From NCBI GenBank assembly GCA_917880885.1, contig OU862927.1, positions 20,353,450 to 20,417,449 on the forward strand: a stretch of DNA of 64,000 nt, given 5' to 3'. The stretch's first letter is position 1. Every line of letters starts with the position of its first letter. Made by a program: the position numbers and the translations under genes. The notes under the pieces were generated by a model that saw nothing but the letters and a program-made list of their open reading frames with translations, ran no database searches and was not told the origin of the DNA. Below, one piece after another: positions 43,302-52,772 of this stretch. The DNA is from Limnephilus marmoratus. Its lineage: Eukaryota; Arthropoda; Insecta; Trichoptera; Limnephilidae.

Positions 43302-43580
43302 GTCGCCACTCACTTTTTGATACTGCTGCGAGGCTATATTGAGAACTCGGCCATTTAGGAGCGCGTGAGTCTCTCTGTTCCAGATGACTATCTTAGACAG
43401 CGTCATCATAGATTATTCTATCTTCCTGCCTGTAGGACTAACCTGCCAATGGTTCTCCCGGTAGGGAGGAGTATATTGCTCCTGAACCAAATCTCCTCAG
43501 AGATTGATATATTTGGCGTCGGTGAGGAGAGTTTCAAAAGGGAAATTCTTTCGATTCTTGAAAGAGTCTCTCCACACTGA
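43302..43580 (+). pseudogene. LINE RT fragment, piece 3 of 3 (C-terminus)
   Basis: The frame resumes VATHFLILLRGYIENSAI, one stop, then ERVSLSVPDDYLRQRHHRLF, YLPACRTNLPMVLPVG, LLNQISSEIDIFGVGEESFK and a stop at 43578. It is the RRxVAxxxFLxxLLxGxIxN...LL and RxxxLFYxPxxRTN tail expected directly after piece 2. The RT catalytic palm is not present anywhere nearby. Confidence 0.85.
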
Positions 43581-43727
43581 CGAAATCTTCACCACTGACT
43601 GAGATTTTTTTTTGAAATTGCAATATTTCTTTAAATATCTTTTATGTATAAATATTTGTAAACTTTTTTTTTTAAATATTTATATGGCGTTATTTCTTAC
43701 ATGTAATAAATTTGATTATTATTATCG

Positions 43728-43824
43728 CATAAGACATTGCAGGCAACTGCCTAGGCTAAAGGGTAAAGGGACCCCGAGACATGCATTATTGCCCAGGGGC
43801 CCTAACATGTTTAATCCGGCCCTG
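43728..43824 (-). mobile_element. hAT fragment (33469 family)
   Basis: TTGCAGGCAACTGCCTAGGC, GGGACCCCGAGACATGCA, and the end TTAATCCGGCCCTG, the inverse of CAGGGCCGGATTAA. It is truncated and adjoins a SINE-like head. Confidence 0.75.
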
Positions 43825-43990
43825 GGCAGATGCATCCGCCGCCAAGATCTAGACAAACCTTATCCCATGAACTCGGGCACACTGCTATATCATCAAACGT
43901 AGCGAACCACTTGGGGCGACCTACGGCAGAGGTATTGGTTATCCAATAAATGGTTCCCGGAGCGGCAGACCCATATCCGCACCCCAAACT
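43825..43990 (-). mobile_element. SINE-like retroposon, head half only
   Basis: Inverse of the head: GCATCCGCCGCCAAGATCTA, CCATGAACTCGGGCAC, GCGAACCACTTGGGGCGACC, TTGGTTATCCAATAAATGGT, TCCCGGAGCGG. The 3' half is missing, cut at the hAT fragment. Confidence 0.75.
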
Positions 43991-45004
43991 GTTTAATTTT
44001 ATGTGAGTGAATTGGGCATCTCAAAGCTCCATAACTAATGGTGGAAATGGCTTTACGAGCTGAGGTAATTTACGATGATCAAGAAAATGGGAGATCGGCC
44101 GTATACGACACATTATGAATGTGTCGTATACGGCAGTTTTCTTGAATGCAGTATTCAACCAGTCACCAACTAACGTCAGAGGTGACGGCGCGTTTTGCCA
44201 CGTAATCACGGACATATGAATATATCTGGACCTGCCCTAAGTGATAAAAACGTATTATTTCCCCCTCCACATGGCGCCGGCTGTAGCTCCTCCTTGGAAC
44301 CGGCTCGCTCCATGGGGAGGGGATATAGCCTCGCTTGAATCTAAAATGTGTGACGTCATCATTCTTGCCGTGAACAGCGAGAAGCTGACATCCATACATT
44401 TAACGAAATAACGGCAGCTTGTGCTATACAATATATCTACGTATCAATGTACACATAGGGAATGTGGGCGGTACTCCAATGTGCTCGTCGCTGGTTACAG
44501 GGGTAAGTAAATTATGAAACATTTGTAAAAGTGTTTTAACTAAACACGGAAACAAAATATTGATATGTGTATTGGCGCGAGTCTTTTTGGGGCGAGCATT
44601 TGGCCTTAGCAAATATGTTTTGAACGTGGCAAGCAATTCGCGCTCCCATGTAAAAAGGTCTATTCATTCAAAGCAGATTTTGCTTTTAAGAACTAAATGG
44701 TGATATTGTAATGCGAGATGCCTATATACTGTCAGATTGATTGTTCAACGAATGACAGTCATCTTTCCCCTCTCCGCTCTCCATAGTTTGGTTTTACCCC
44801 TCATCTGTAACTGCTTGTCTATCCATTTGGATGTCTATGCACGTAATCCTGAAGAGATGTGCGAATCGAATTTCAACGAGTACAAACAAGCGATGGGAAT
44901 GATCGAAACATTTATATAATCGAAATTTTTCCATCGAAACATCAAAAGAATCGAATGATACCTGAAAAAATACCTGAAAAATACCATGACTCTGTGCAGA
45001 AACT
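43991..45004. other. No gene; contains a strong hairpin
   Basis: This is less AT-rich than most of the window. It contains the perfect hairpin at 44098-44134 and a GC-rich block near 44265-44325 (GGCGCCGGCTGTAGCTCC). Short open frames on both strands show no known motif. Confidence 0.4.
44098..44134. repeat. Perfect 17-bp hairpin
   Basis: GCCGTATACGACACATT, loop ATG, AATGTGTCGTATACGGC. TCAAGAAAA (44079) and TTTTCTTGA (44137) extend the symmetry outward after a short asymmetric gap. No poly-T follows and I do not assign a function. Confidence 0.8.
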
Positions 45005-45150
45005 CAGTGATAGATTCTCCCATCTTAACAGACGGATTGCAATCTTTAGAGCACAGGCGTCGGGTGGGAATGCTATCCTTGTTCTACCGGTATTACAATG
45101 GAAGATGCTCCGAGGAACTAGCGTCATTGATCCCCTCGACACCGGTGCAT
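45005..45150 (+). pseudogene. LINE RT fragment (19669 family)
   Basis: Translation gives LTDGLQSLEHRRRVGMLSLF and YRYYNGRCSEELASLIPSTP, matching the SLEHRR part of 19669-20300 and the YRYFNGRSSKELA part at 53505-53645. It ends abruptly and is followed by a LINE tail in the opposite orientation. Confidence 0.75.
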
Positions 45151-45164
45151 AGTCGGTGATTTAT

Positions 45165-45605
45165 TTATTTTTTATTTATTTAACGCCCCAAGGGCTTTTA
45201 CATGTTTGGTAGTACAATTAATTCATGATAGATGATTTTTAAACAGATAAAGAAATAATAAAGATAAAATTAGATAAAAAAGTACACAAATCATAAAATA
45301 ATGTAATTTACAAAAATACATATATGTTTAGGAATAGTTTTGGAATAAGTTTTTTAAAAAATCAACAAAATTTGCCAATTTTATGTTAAATATGTCAACA
45401 TCACGTTAGTACTGATTTCCCATAGTGTGAAATCGTAGTATCGGAGAGTGGGCAATGTAGTTACGCTTATGAATGCTACAGTAGAAAAGTGTATTTTGTC
45501 GTGTAGTTACTGTCGGTATTCGTAAGTTTATGAGTTGCAGGATTATACAAAAAATAACGAGAAGTAGCAGCCCGTGGAATAATTCTTCTGAAATAAGTAA
45601 CATAA
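45165..45605 (-). pseudogene. LINE 3' end in minus orientation
   Basis: The minus strand carries a degenerate RT tail near 45405-45603 (TTRQNTLFYCSIHKRNY, ILRFHTMGN) and a 3' UTR ending TGTAAAAGCCCTTGGGGCG with an AAATAAATAAA tail at 45160-45200. This UTR end is shared with 29046-29700. Confidence 0.55.
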
Positions 45606-45951
45606 AAATTGAGATAATAGAGTTAGTAAAAGAAAAAGAAAAGTATCGGCTATAACCAGTCGAAGAAACCTACTGAAAATAAAATAAGTAATGAGGAAAA
45701 AAACAGTTATTTGTTTATGTTATAATGTTATTACTTATAACTATATTACTATAATAGCAGAAAGAAAATAAAATATTTGAAAAGAAAAGAAAAGCCAGTA
45801 TTCCATAGACCACCGGGCAGTCCCATTGAGAGAAGTCCCAAAGATATTTGATAAGTATACTTTTTGATTACGAAAATAATTTTTCAGTCAAATCCAAAAT
45901 TAAGATTGGTTCGAAACGGGCCGAAACGGACCGCGCGAACGGTCCTCTTAA

Positions 45952-46664
45952 GAGCGTTTAACCAGCCAGCGGACGAAAATCCACATTTCGTCGAAAGTTG
46001 TTCTTCCGATCGTGCAGGGCGGTTACAATGAGAAAGATTAATTATTCTCCGTACCAGCTTTTTTAAATTATAACTCAATATCGAATTTATTTCAATCCAA
46101 ATTAGCTTTAATTTATACCTTCATCCAAAAATGCTGAAAGGCGTGATGATAAAACTATTAAAATAGTGTACTTTTTGTAGTTATTTTTTGATTATAAGTA
46201 TTTATCATTTTTCAATAATGTCTAAATTTAATAAGAATGTTAAAAAAATCTGAAATATATTAGTTTGTAAGTGCGCAAATAAATACACAAATGGACCAAT
46301 TTTCGTCAAGAAACACATGTACGTACATATTTTTTAATGATTTTATTGAAACTAAAATTAAAATTCTGATACATAACTTTGCTAGATAATGTATTGATTT
46401 ATTTTACTGCATGATTACATTATTCGAAATAGGTGTGGTATAATACAAAAACTTTTTTGAAAATTTAACAAATCTGCCAACGACCTATGGAATAACCTTA
46501 TTATACTAAAAATTAAAAAAAATTCAAAAAATGTATTACATAATAATGCTATATAAAAGAACAATCTTTCGAAATCCATTTATAATTTTTTGTGGAAAAG
46601 AGTCAATACGTCTAAAAACTTTTTTGAAAATGACGTATTTCCGGCTTTCTCTGGTAATGCCCTC
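45952..46664 (+). mobile_element. MITE with TTAA target duplication (copy 2)
   Basis: TTAA at 45948-45951 and 46665-46668. Same ends and body as 6522-7233, with scattered substitutions and one-base indels. That makes these copies clearly older than the 6.9-kb pair. The left flank resembles 1583-1640. Confidence 0.87.
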
Positions 46665-46689
46665 TTAATTGTATTGTAATGCAAAATAA

Positions 46690-46925
46690 AACTCAAAAGA
46701 TCACCCATTAAACGTGATCATTCATCACAGGCCATTTACGCAGTTAACGCTGTTAGATATACAACACTAAAAACTTTGAAATCTATCAATAAGTTTGAAG
46801 TCATATGAAATGAATGTGTTTTATTTGCTTACGTCGCGAGTGGATTCGAACCTGTTATCTCTGAGTCAAGAAGCAAGGAATTTAGCAACCTACCTCTGAA
46901 TAACATGCTTATCTCAATCTAAAAA
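46690..46925 (-). mobile_element. tRNA-like SINE (family S4)
   Basis: The minus strand has AGAGGTAGGTTGCTAAATTC, GACTCAGAGATAACAGGTTC and a box B GGTTCGAATCC (about 46845-46855), then a body of about 150 bases ending near CATTACAATACAA next to the TTAA MITE. The box A is poor. Confidence 0.5.
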
Positions 46926-47300
46926 TATCGAACCTCGTGGTTTTGACGGTCTGGTTTTGTTGCGCGAGCATGGGGTATTTTGAGTTCGCGCCTGAAATAT
47001 ATTTTAATGCAACCATCAATACATTCGCGTTAGTGCTGAAATCGTCCACATCTTGTTAGGCGTAACCACCGATATTGTACTTCAATGCTGAGATATTAAC
47101 CGGTGTTGAATGGTGGTGGAATTAAGGTCAATAATTTTTCTTACTTCTTGTGAAATTGATATATATATATACATATATATTTAATTTTTTTTTGACATTA
47201 TTTAATATACATAATTTGAACTTACTTTAGACACCCAGACCCCTTAATCGTTTCGTTATATTTTTATAATATGTAGATATAATGGATATGGCGTTTCTTG
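46926..47300. other. No gene
   Basis: AT-rich, with a TATATATATACATATATAT run near 47160-47180. No feature recognised. Confidence 0.4.
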
Positions 47301-47471
47301 GGGTGCGTTTCCATAGAAGCGGAGCTACGCGGAGCTGAGCTGAGACTTACAAAAATTGACCAATGATATTGCTCAAATCACAGAGATGTGTGATTTGAGA
47401 AATATCATTGGTCAATTTTTGTAAGTCTCAGCCAAGTCTCAGCTCAGCTCCGCTTCTATGGAAACGCACCC
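47301..47471. mobile_element. Foldback MITE
   Basis: It is almost one long hairpin: GGGTGCGTTTCCATAGAAGC, GGAGCTGAGCTGAGACTTAC, AAAAATTGACCAATGATATT, and then the inverse of each back to GGAAACGCACCC. Half of a related hairpin is embedded in the outer hAT (12447-12550, 37116-37219). Confidence 0.85.
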
Positions 47472-47535
47472 TTACACAATCAGTCGAACTCGACCCACTA
47501 ACTAGTTATAATTACATAAGCAAACTCCCCATCTC

Positions 47536-47935
47536 GCTTCGAAAGTATAATATGGGGCCAGTGGCGTAGCTAGGGAGGGGGGGGGGGGGGGGCGAAAATT
47601 TTTTAAGTAAAATTTCTTTACGCAATCTTAACTTGGGGAGTAAGCTGGTGAATGCGTGACGAGAGCGTTACGAAAAGTGTGATCGGGCGAGGGGAACTAT
47701 CGAAGATACTAGATCGAAGATACTAGATCGCTTCGAAAGTATAATATGGGGCCAGTGGCGTAGCTAGGGAGGGGGGGGGGGGCGAAAATTTTTTAAGTAA
47801 AATTTCTTTACGCAATCTTAACTTGGGGAGTAAGCTGGTGAATGCGTGACGAGAGCGTTACGAAAAGTGTGATCGGGCGAGGGGAACGGAAGTTGAGAGG
47901 AAGATATAAGTTGGAGAAGTTTTAAGGGGGGGGGG
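47536..47935 (+). repeat. Direct duplication containing a hAT tip and G runs
   Basis: Two units of about 160 bp (47536-47697 and 47729-47887) share TTCGAAAGTATAATATGGGG, CAGTGGCGTAGCTAGG (a typical hAT terminus), a long G run, CTTTACGCAATCTTAACTTG and GCGTTACGAAAAGTG. A 30-bp ATCGAAGATACTAG repeat lies between them. Only the second unit continues into the element body. Confidence 0.75.
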
Positions 47936-48310
47936 GGGGGGGGGGTCATCAGCTTTGTGACATCACATGCCCAAAACGACTGCGACACATGCGACTGCCA
48001 CAAAAATATTCTCCCTATCCCAATACGCCCCCTCTGTCGTGATATCCCAATACGCCCCCCCTTATTGTGGTATCCCGTTACGATGGCCCCTATCTTGGGA
48101 GACAAATTTGGACCTTGCAGACCAACAAAAGTTAAATTAAAGCAATGCTTCTTTTGATTTTTTTACTGCGAAATCTTTTTAATAAATGTTTTCGCAAACC
48201 AATTTTTGGAACCAATAACTTTTGGTTTCGGTGTCATTTTTAACATCCATACGCCTTGTCTAAATTTGGCTGGTTGATGATAGGTAGGCTTAAATACAAA
48301 TTAAAAAGTT
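47936..48310. other. No gene
   Basis: It starts after a G run at about 47927-47945. CCCAATACGCCCCC occurs twice at 48020-48060. No open frame of interest. Confidence 0.4.
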
Positions 48311-48315
48311 AATTC

Positions 48316-48532
48316 ACCTTTTAAGGTCTCGATTGTTCCCAGCCGTTTGAAGCCAGTGCGACTGGTATTTCAAATTAAGATGTGTTTTGAGACTGAAGGG
48401 AGTGGGTAAGTGTGGGAGATAAATATTAAGATAACACAAATCAATTAAATAAAATTTACTTGCGCACTCCGGGACTCGAACCCGCCACCTTCGGATTGTT
48501 AGCAGAGAACCCCACCCCTCGACCACGGAGGT
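48316..48532 (-). mobile_element. tRNA-derived SINE (family S3)
   Basis: Minus-strand head: ACCTCCGTGGTCGAGGGGTG (box A-like), GGTGGCGGGTTCGAGTCCCG (box B), then AAATTTTATTTAATTGATTT and a body ending near CGAGACCTTAAAAGG. The TAAATTTTATTT segment after the tRNA head resembles SINE S1. Confidence 0.75.
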
Positions 48533-48639
48533 ATGTTTACATTCTATAATCGTTTTGTAATCTTTTTTATAAACATGATTTATTCTGGGTACTTTAAGAC
48601 ACTTGCGCTGCAAATAAATAAATAAATTATCGTAGAAAG

Positions 48640-48785
48640 CAAACACTTTGTGGCTTGACATTATACATAGAATGAAACAAGTACATTGTTTAAAAACCAC
48701 TTTATTTTTATTTATATTTGTCGACCGGTTTCGGTTGACCTCAACCTTCTTCAGGACAATAAACATATAAACTAGATTATACGGT
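48640..48785 (-). mobile_element. Penelope-like tail fragment 2
   Basis: It includes the inverse of GTCAAGCCACAAAGTGTTTG and of AAAGTGGTTTTTAAACAATG, then motif 2 and TTTATATGTTTATTGTCC. It forms an inverted pair with 49385-49500 around a MITE and a CAAGGGCGCTGTACAAACTT repeat. Confidence 0.5.
48718..48759 (-). ncRNA. Hammerhead-ribozyme-like motif 2
   Basis: Minus-strand order: TTGTC, CTGAAGA, A, GGTTG-AGGT-CAACC, GAAAC, CG, GTC, GACAA. Stem II here is a perfect 5-bp helix and stem I closes with 5 pairs. The same extra A as in motif 1 follows CTGAAGA. Confidence 0.52.
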
Positions 48786-49039
48786 CTATAATAATAATAA
48801 TAATAATACTTGGATGATATATATAGCGCCGTTTTTGTGAAAAATCACCTCAAGGGCGCTGTACAAACTTATAATACATTTCTAAAATCTAAAAAAAAAC
48901 TACAAGCTAGACAAACAATTAAAAACAACTTATGGCTAAAAATTGCATACACCGGTTCATTGATCACCGATACGAAAATATAAATATGTACAATATTTTG
49001 ACTAATGAACGCGATGCTGCCTATGTCAGTTATGTTCTA
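48786..49039. repeat. ATAATAAT run and GGCGCTGTACAAACTT repeat
   Basis: A microsatellite (48790-48808) is followed by TATATAGCGCCGTTTTTGTG and AAGGGCGCTGTACAAACTTA. I recognise this as a common invertebrate repeat end but cannot classify it. Confidence 0.45.
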
Positions 49040-49042
49040 TTA

Positions 49043-49376
49043 GGGGTCGTCCATTAATCACGTGATGCTCGAAAGGGGGTGGGGGGTTCGGAAAAAATCA
49101 CGAAATATCACGACGGGGGGGGGGGGGGTATAATGAGATATCACGTGTATTTATTTTTCGTGATAATCTGATAATATTCTGAAAATTTCAAATTTCTTTG
49201 CACTAAAAAAATACACGTGATTTCGGGGGGGGTGGGGGGTGGGGGGGGGGGGGGGGGGGGGTGGGGGGGGTGGGGGGGGGTGGGGGGGGGGGGTTACTCT
49301 AAAAGCTTACCAAATATCACCAGGGGGGGGGAGGAAAGAGTTGCTAAAAAACATCACGTGATTAATGGATGACCCC
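49043..49376. mobile_element. TTA-flanked MITE with extreme G tracts
   Basis: TTA lies at 49040-49042 and 49377-49379. The ends GGGGTCGTCCATTAATCACG and (reverse complement) GGGGTCATCCATTAATCACG are inverted repeats extending into ATCACGTGAT. The TTA duplication fits PIF/Harbinger. The interior holds G runs at about 49117-49129 and, almost unbroken apart from single T, 49225-49294. No coding content. Confidence 0.8.
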
Positions 49377-49384
49377 TTATATGT

Positions 49385-49500
49385 TAAATCAGTTTATATG
49401 TTTATTGTCCTGAAGAAGGTTGAGGTCAACCGAAACCGGTCGACAAATATAAATAAAAATGTTGTGGTTTTTAAGCAAAGTACTTGTTTCATTCTAAATA
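49385..49500 (+). mobile_element. Penelope-like tail fragment 3
   Basis: AGTTTATATGTTTATTGTCC, motif 3, AAATATAAATAAAAATG, then GTGGTTTTTAAGCAAAGTAC and TTGTTTCATTCTAAATAAA. It is the inverted partner of 48640-48785. Confidence 0.5.
49405..49446 (+). ncRNA. Hammerhead-ribozyme-like motif 3
   Basis: Plus-strand order identical to motif 2: TTGTC, CTGAAGA, A, GGTTG-AGGT-CAACC, GAAAC, CG, GTC, GACAA. Confidence 0.52.
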
Positions 49501-49984
49501 AATATATAATTTAACTATCTGAATTTTCCAATCCAGTAGATACTCAATGTTGAATATCGCTGGAGCAAACCAAAGCCCTTTATTTGTGCGGGTCGGTCAT
49601 TAGTCGAGCGGAAGAGCGAGTATCCTGTGCTAGTAGAAATACGAGAATGCGCGAATTACGTCATCTATCAAAGAGAGTTGAGAGTCGCCAACAAGAAGTT
49701 GTTTAGAATTCCCGCAAGCCAAAGTGGCCCTTATGGCTGCGGCGATATTATAAAATTATATTATGGTCTATGGTGGTGAACTCACGGTTAATTGATTTAC
49801 CGATAGAAGCGTGTTGTGAGTATGTCCGTGTGACCGAAGTCAGCTCAATTTTACTTCAGAGTAAAATAACTTAATTGACTTTACTTACTTGGTAAAAATT
49901 ATAAATTTTAATTTAATTTTTCGACTTTTAATTTAATTTCGTTATCTGAAATTAAATTTAAAGTCGAAATTCGATTTTTTTTTT
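49501..49984. other. No gene
   Basis: Nothing recognised except an inverted AATTTAATTTTTCGACTTTA / TAAATTTAAAGTCGAAATTC pair near 49908-49972. Confidence 0.4.
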
Positions 49985-50400
49985 CTTTTTTTAACATTAG
50001 CTCCACACAGGAGGCCTTGAGGAAAAAAATTCCCCTCAGGGCCTATGTCATCTTTGGGGATGCTGTATGGGGGGTCTTTTTAGGAAAGTAAGGAGAGGAA
50101 GTATTGGGAAGGAAAAGGGATTGAGGGTGGGTAGGATCTGAGGGTCAATGTGTCCAGGAGTGGCGGACGTACGAATCCAGTCTTTCCACTGCGATGCAAG
50201 GTGATATTCCGAGAGAGTACGGCTGGAGAAGTCAAAGGAGCTCCTTCAACCATTCTCTCCCGATCTGGCCTGCTATGCAGCTGGTGAGTAGACGCATCCG
50301 CCGCCAAGATCGGGAAGAACCTCACCCCATGTACCCGGGCACCCCTGCTTAGTCACCAAACATAGCGATCCACTTGGGTGACCTATGGCATGAGCCTCGT
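49985..50400 (-). mobile_element. SINE-like retroposon, nearly full length
   Basis: Minus-strand reading ends with CTCCTGTGTGGAGCTAATGT and A tail at 49985. Internal blocks GACATAGGCCCTGAGGGGAA, CTGGACACATTGACCCTCAG, GCAGGCCAGATCGGGAGAG and GGGTACATGGGGTGAGG are in the family order. The head is cut near CCAAGTGGATCGC. Confidence 0.8.
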
Positions 50401-50589
50401 ATTATGGTCAATAGAGCTAAAACTAGGAGCTCTGTGAACAATTTAACCTCGCGACAAAGTATTTTTTCTAATTTTTCTAATTAAATTAAAACAAAATTTC
50501 TTCTGAAATCATAAAATTTGTAAGTAGGTTTGTAGTTACATAAATACCTACATACTTAATTACAAACCTTAAAATATTTTATGTAACAT

Positions 50590-50755
50590 TGACTGGTTCC
50601 CGGCATGCGTTGCAATGCCATATTCAAAGAAATACATTGTTTCTCCCTGAATCACCTTTCCCGTGCGTCCCTGTTCCTTTTCAGTTGTTTTTGCGTAAAA
50701 GAGTAACAAAGAGTAACATACGTCCATACAAACTTTCGCGTTTATAATATTAGTT
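50590..50755 (+). repeat. Fragment of the cccggcatgcgttgc repeat
   Basis: GGTTCCCGGCATGCGTTGCA and TTTCTCCCTGAATCACCTTT match the start of 5444-6164, then diverge. Confidence 0.6.
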
Positions 50756-50769
50756 AGATTTAGTCAATA

Positions 50770-51629
50770 GGCCACTTGCATCACATTTTTTTTTTCATTT
50801 TTTCCGGTTTAGGCAAATATTCTAAGACATTCTGTATTTTTTATTTTTTTTTAATCGTATTTTTGAAACCCTGGGGATTTTTTGAAAATTTCAAACCGAA
50901 AAATCACACCATTTTTTATAAACCGGAAAGACGGGACATAATTTTATAGGTGTGAAAAAACGATAATTACATAGCCGAAAATCATTTTTTAAAAAAAAGA
51001 ACGTTTTCCACACGAATGGCACAGGAGAATAACGAGGCATACCAAAAATATTACATCTCATAAATATTTTTTTCCTTGATCCATCTTATTGATCATAAAT
51101 CATTATAATGTACAACTTCTATATTACTAAATTCAATGTAATATACTTGAACTTGTAAATTGTAATAATAATAAGAATATTATAAAATTTTATTTTGTTA
51201 AAATCAGCGCCATAATCATTATAGCTCTAAAACATGTAACGACATCCTCTTCACGTTCTGAAGAGAACCCCGCAGCCATTAATTGTACGGGGTTCTCTTC
51301 AGAACATCTGTCAAAAAATCAAACCAAATGATAAGTTCGCAGAGAACAAACAATAAATCTAGTGAACGAATTCAAAAATTCGCCTGAAATCAAAGTGATG
51401 TCATATAAAAAAATAAATCAGTGTGGAATTTTATAAAATTAATAGGAACATTTTCGGCGACGGGACATTTTCATGTAGTGACGTCATGAGCCCAAATAAT
51501 GGATTTATTTATTTAAAAATAAAAAAACTGTACATTTCTAAAAATTTTTACTAACATTTTCGTAATCTTAGTAAAAAACTCTATCCACACGATTTTTTCC
51601 AAGTCGTTATGAAATCCATGCAAGTGGCC
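50770..51629 (+). mobile_element. MITE with GGCCACTTG ends (copy 2)
   Basis: Similar to 27085-27888 over its length. It has an additional GTAACGACATCCTCTTCACG ... ACGGGGTTCTCTTCAGAAC segment, partly self-complementary (GTTCTGAAGAGAACCCCG). Ends GGCCACTTGCATCAC and ATGCAAGTGGCC. Confidence 0.8.
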
Positions 51630-52325
51630 TATTTCAATTTATGTTAAGTAAAGTGACTGTCTCATTGGCAATTCTTTTTTTTAAACTTTCTTCAAAGTAA
51701 AATTTTTTCGCTTTACGCGATCGCTATTCTTATCTCTATTTTCATTTCTGACTTCGGTCTCTAAGTGGAATCGGGCTGAAAAAAGAGATAGTGTAATGTA
51801 GATTTTAGAGTCGTAAATATCTAATTAGTTTTAGTGAAACTTGTTTACACTAAATAGATAACTAATTCAAAGGGGGACACAAACAGATACGTGAGCTTTA
51901 AATATTGTAATTTATTCATGGTTACAATTATTGCGGCCACCCTAAAGCTAAAGGGTCAAGGGACCTTTCGGTATTTCAAAGGAAATATTTCAGTGAAGCG
52001 GTTCGCAGCAGAGCCAGTTATAATAATTATTTTCAAAGCGGTGGAAACTGGAAAGTTCAAGCCGGGAAATAGTGAGCTTGACGTATATGGGTCACCGCCC
52101 CGCCACTGAAGAAACAAACATCTAGAAAAGTAATCCAAACTTTCACAATCCACCCGCCCCACTGTTGAATTTGGCAGCCACTTCTGGAGTCTGGAGTCAG
52201 TACAAAAAATACGATATTGCGTAAATCCATCTACTGTCAGTTGGTGATATTGGTGAACACTGTCAGCATATGATTCTGATGGTCGATTGACAAAATCACC
52301 GCATCTAGCCAATGATTATTTTAGC
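51630..52325. other. No gene; possible hAT edge
   Basis: ATGGGTCACCGCCCCGCCACTG at 52088-52109 looks like an inverted hAT tip, but I cannot find its partner. Open frames on both strands at 51891-52312 overlap each other and show no known domain. Confidence 0.35.
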
Positions 52326-52772
52326 CGCCCCGGGAACCATTTATTAAACAACCAACACCCCTGCCACAGGTCACCCCAAGTGATTCGCTACGTTTGGTGA
52401 CTTAGCAGGGGTGCCCGGGTTCATGGGATGAGGTTTGTCTAGGTCTTGGTGGCTGATGCGTTTGCCCAACCACTGCGTGGCGGGCTGGATCGGAGGAGAC
52501 TTATTGAGGGAGGCCTTTTGACCTCTCCAGCCTGATTCACCCGACCCTTCGCCTTGCACCTCAGTGTGAGAAATAATAATGCGTCCGTCACTCCTGGCCA
52601 CACTGACCCCCAGATTCCTACCCACCCCTCATACCTTTTTCCTTCCCATATCTTCTTCTCCTTCCTTTCCCCTAAGAAACCCTCCACACAGCATCCTCAA
52701 AGATTACATAGGCCCCTAGGGAAATTGTTTTCCTCAGTGCCTCCTGTGTGGAGCTATTGTAAAAAAAAAACA
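52326..52772 (+). mobile_element. SINE-like retroposon, best full-length copy
   Basis: Order: CCGCCCCGGGAACCATTTAT, CAACACCCCTGCCACAGGTC, AAGTGATTCGCTACGTTTGG, GGTGCCCGGGTTCATGGGAT, GTGGCGGGCTGGATCGG, CTTCGCCTTGCACCTCAG, CCGTCACTCCTGG, CCCCAGATTCCTACCCACCC, CCTCCACACAGCATCCTCAA, CTCCTGTGTGGAGCTATTGT and an A tail. The last about 150 bases are shared with a LINE whose ORF2 ends just upstream of the same tail. No convincing tRNA boxes in the head. Confidence 0.82.
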
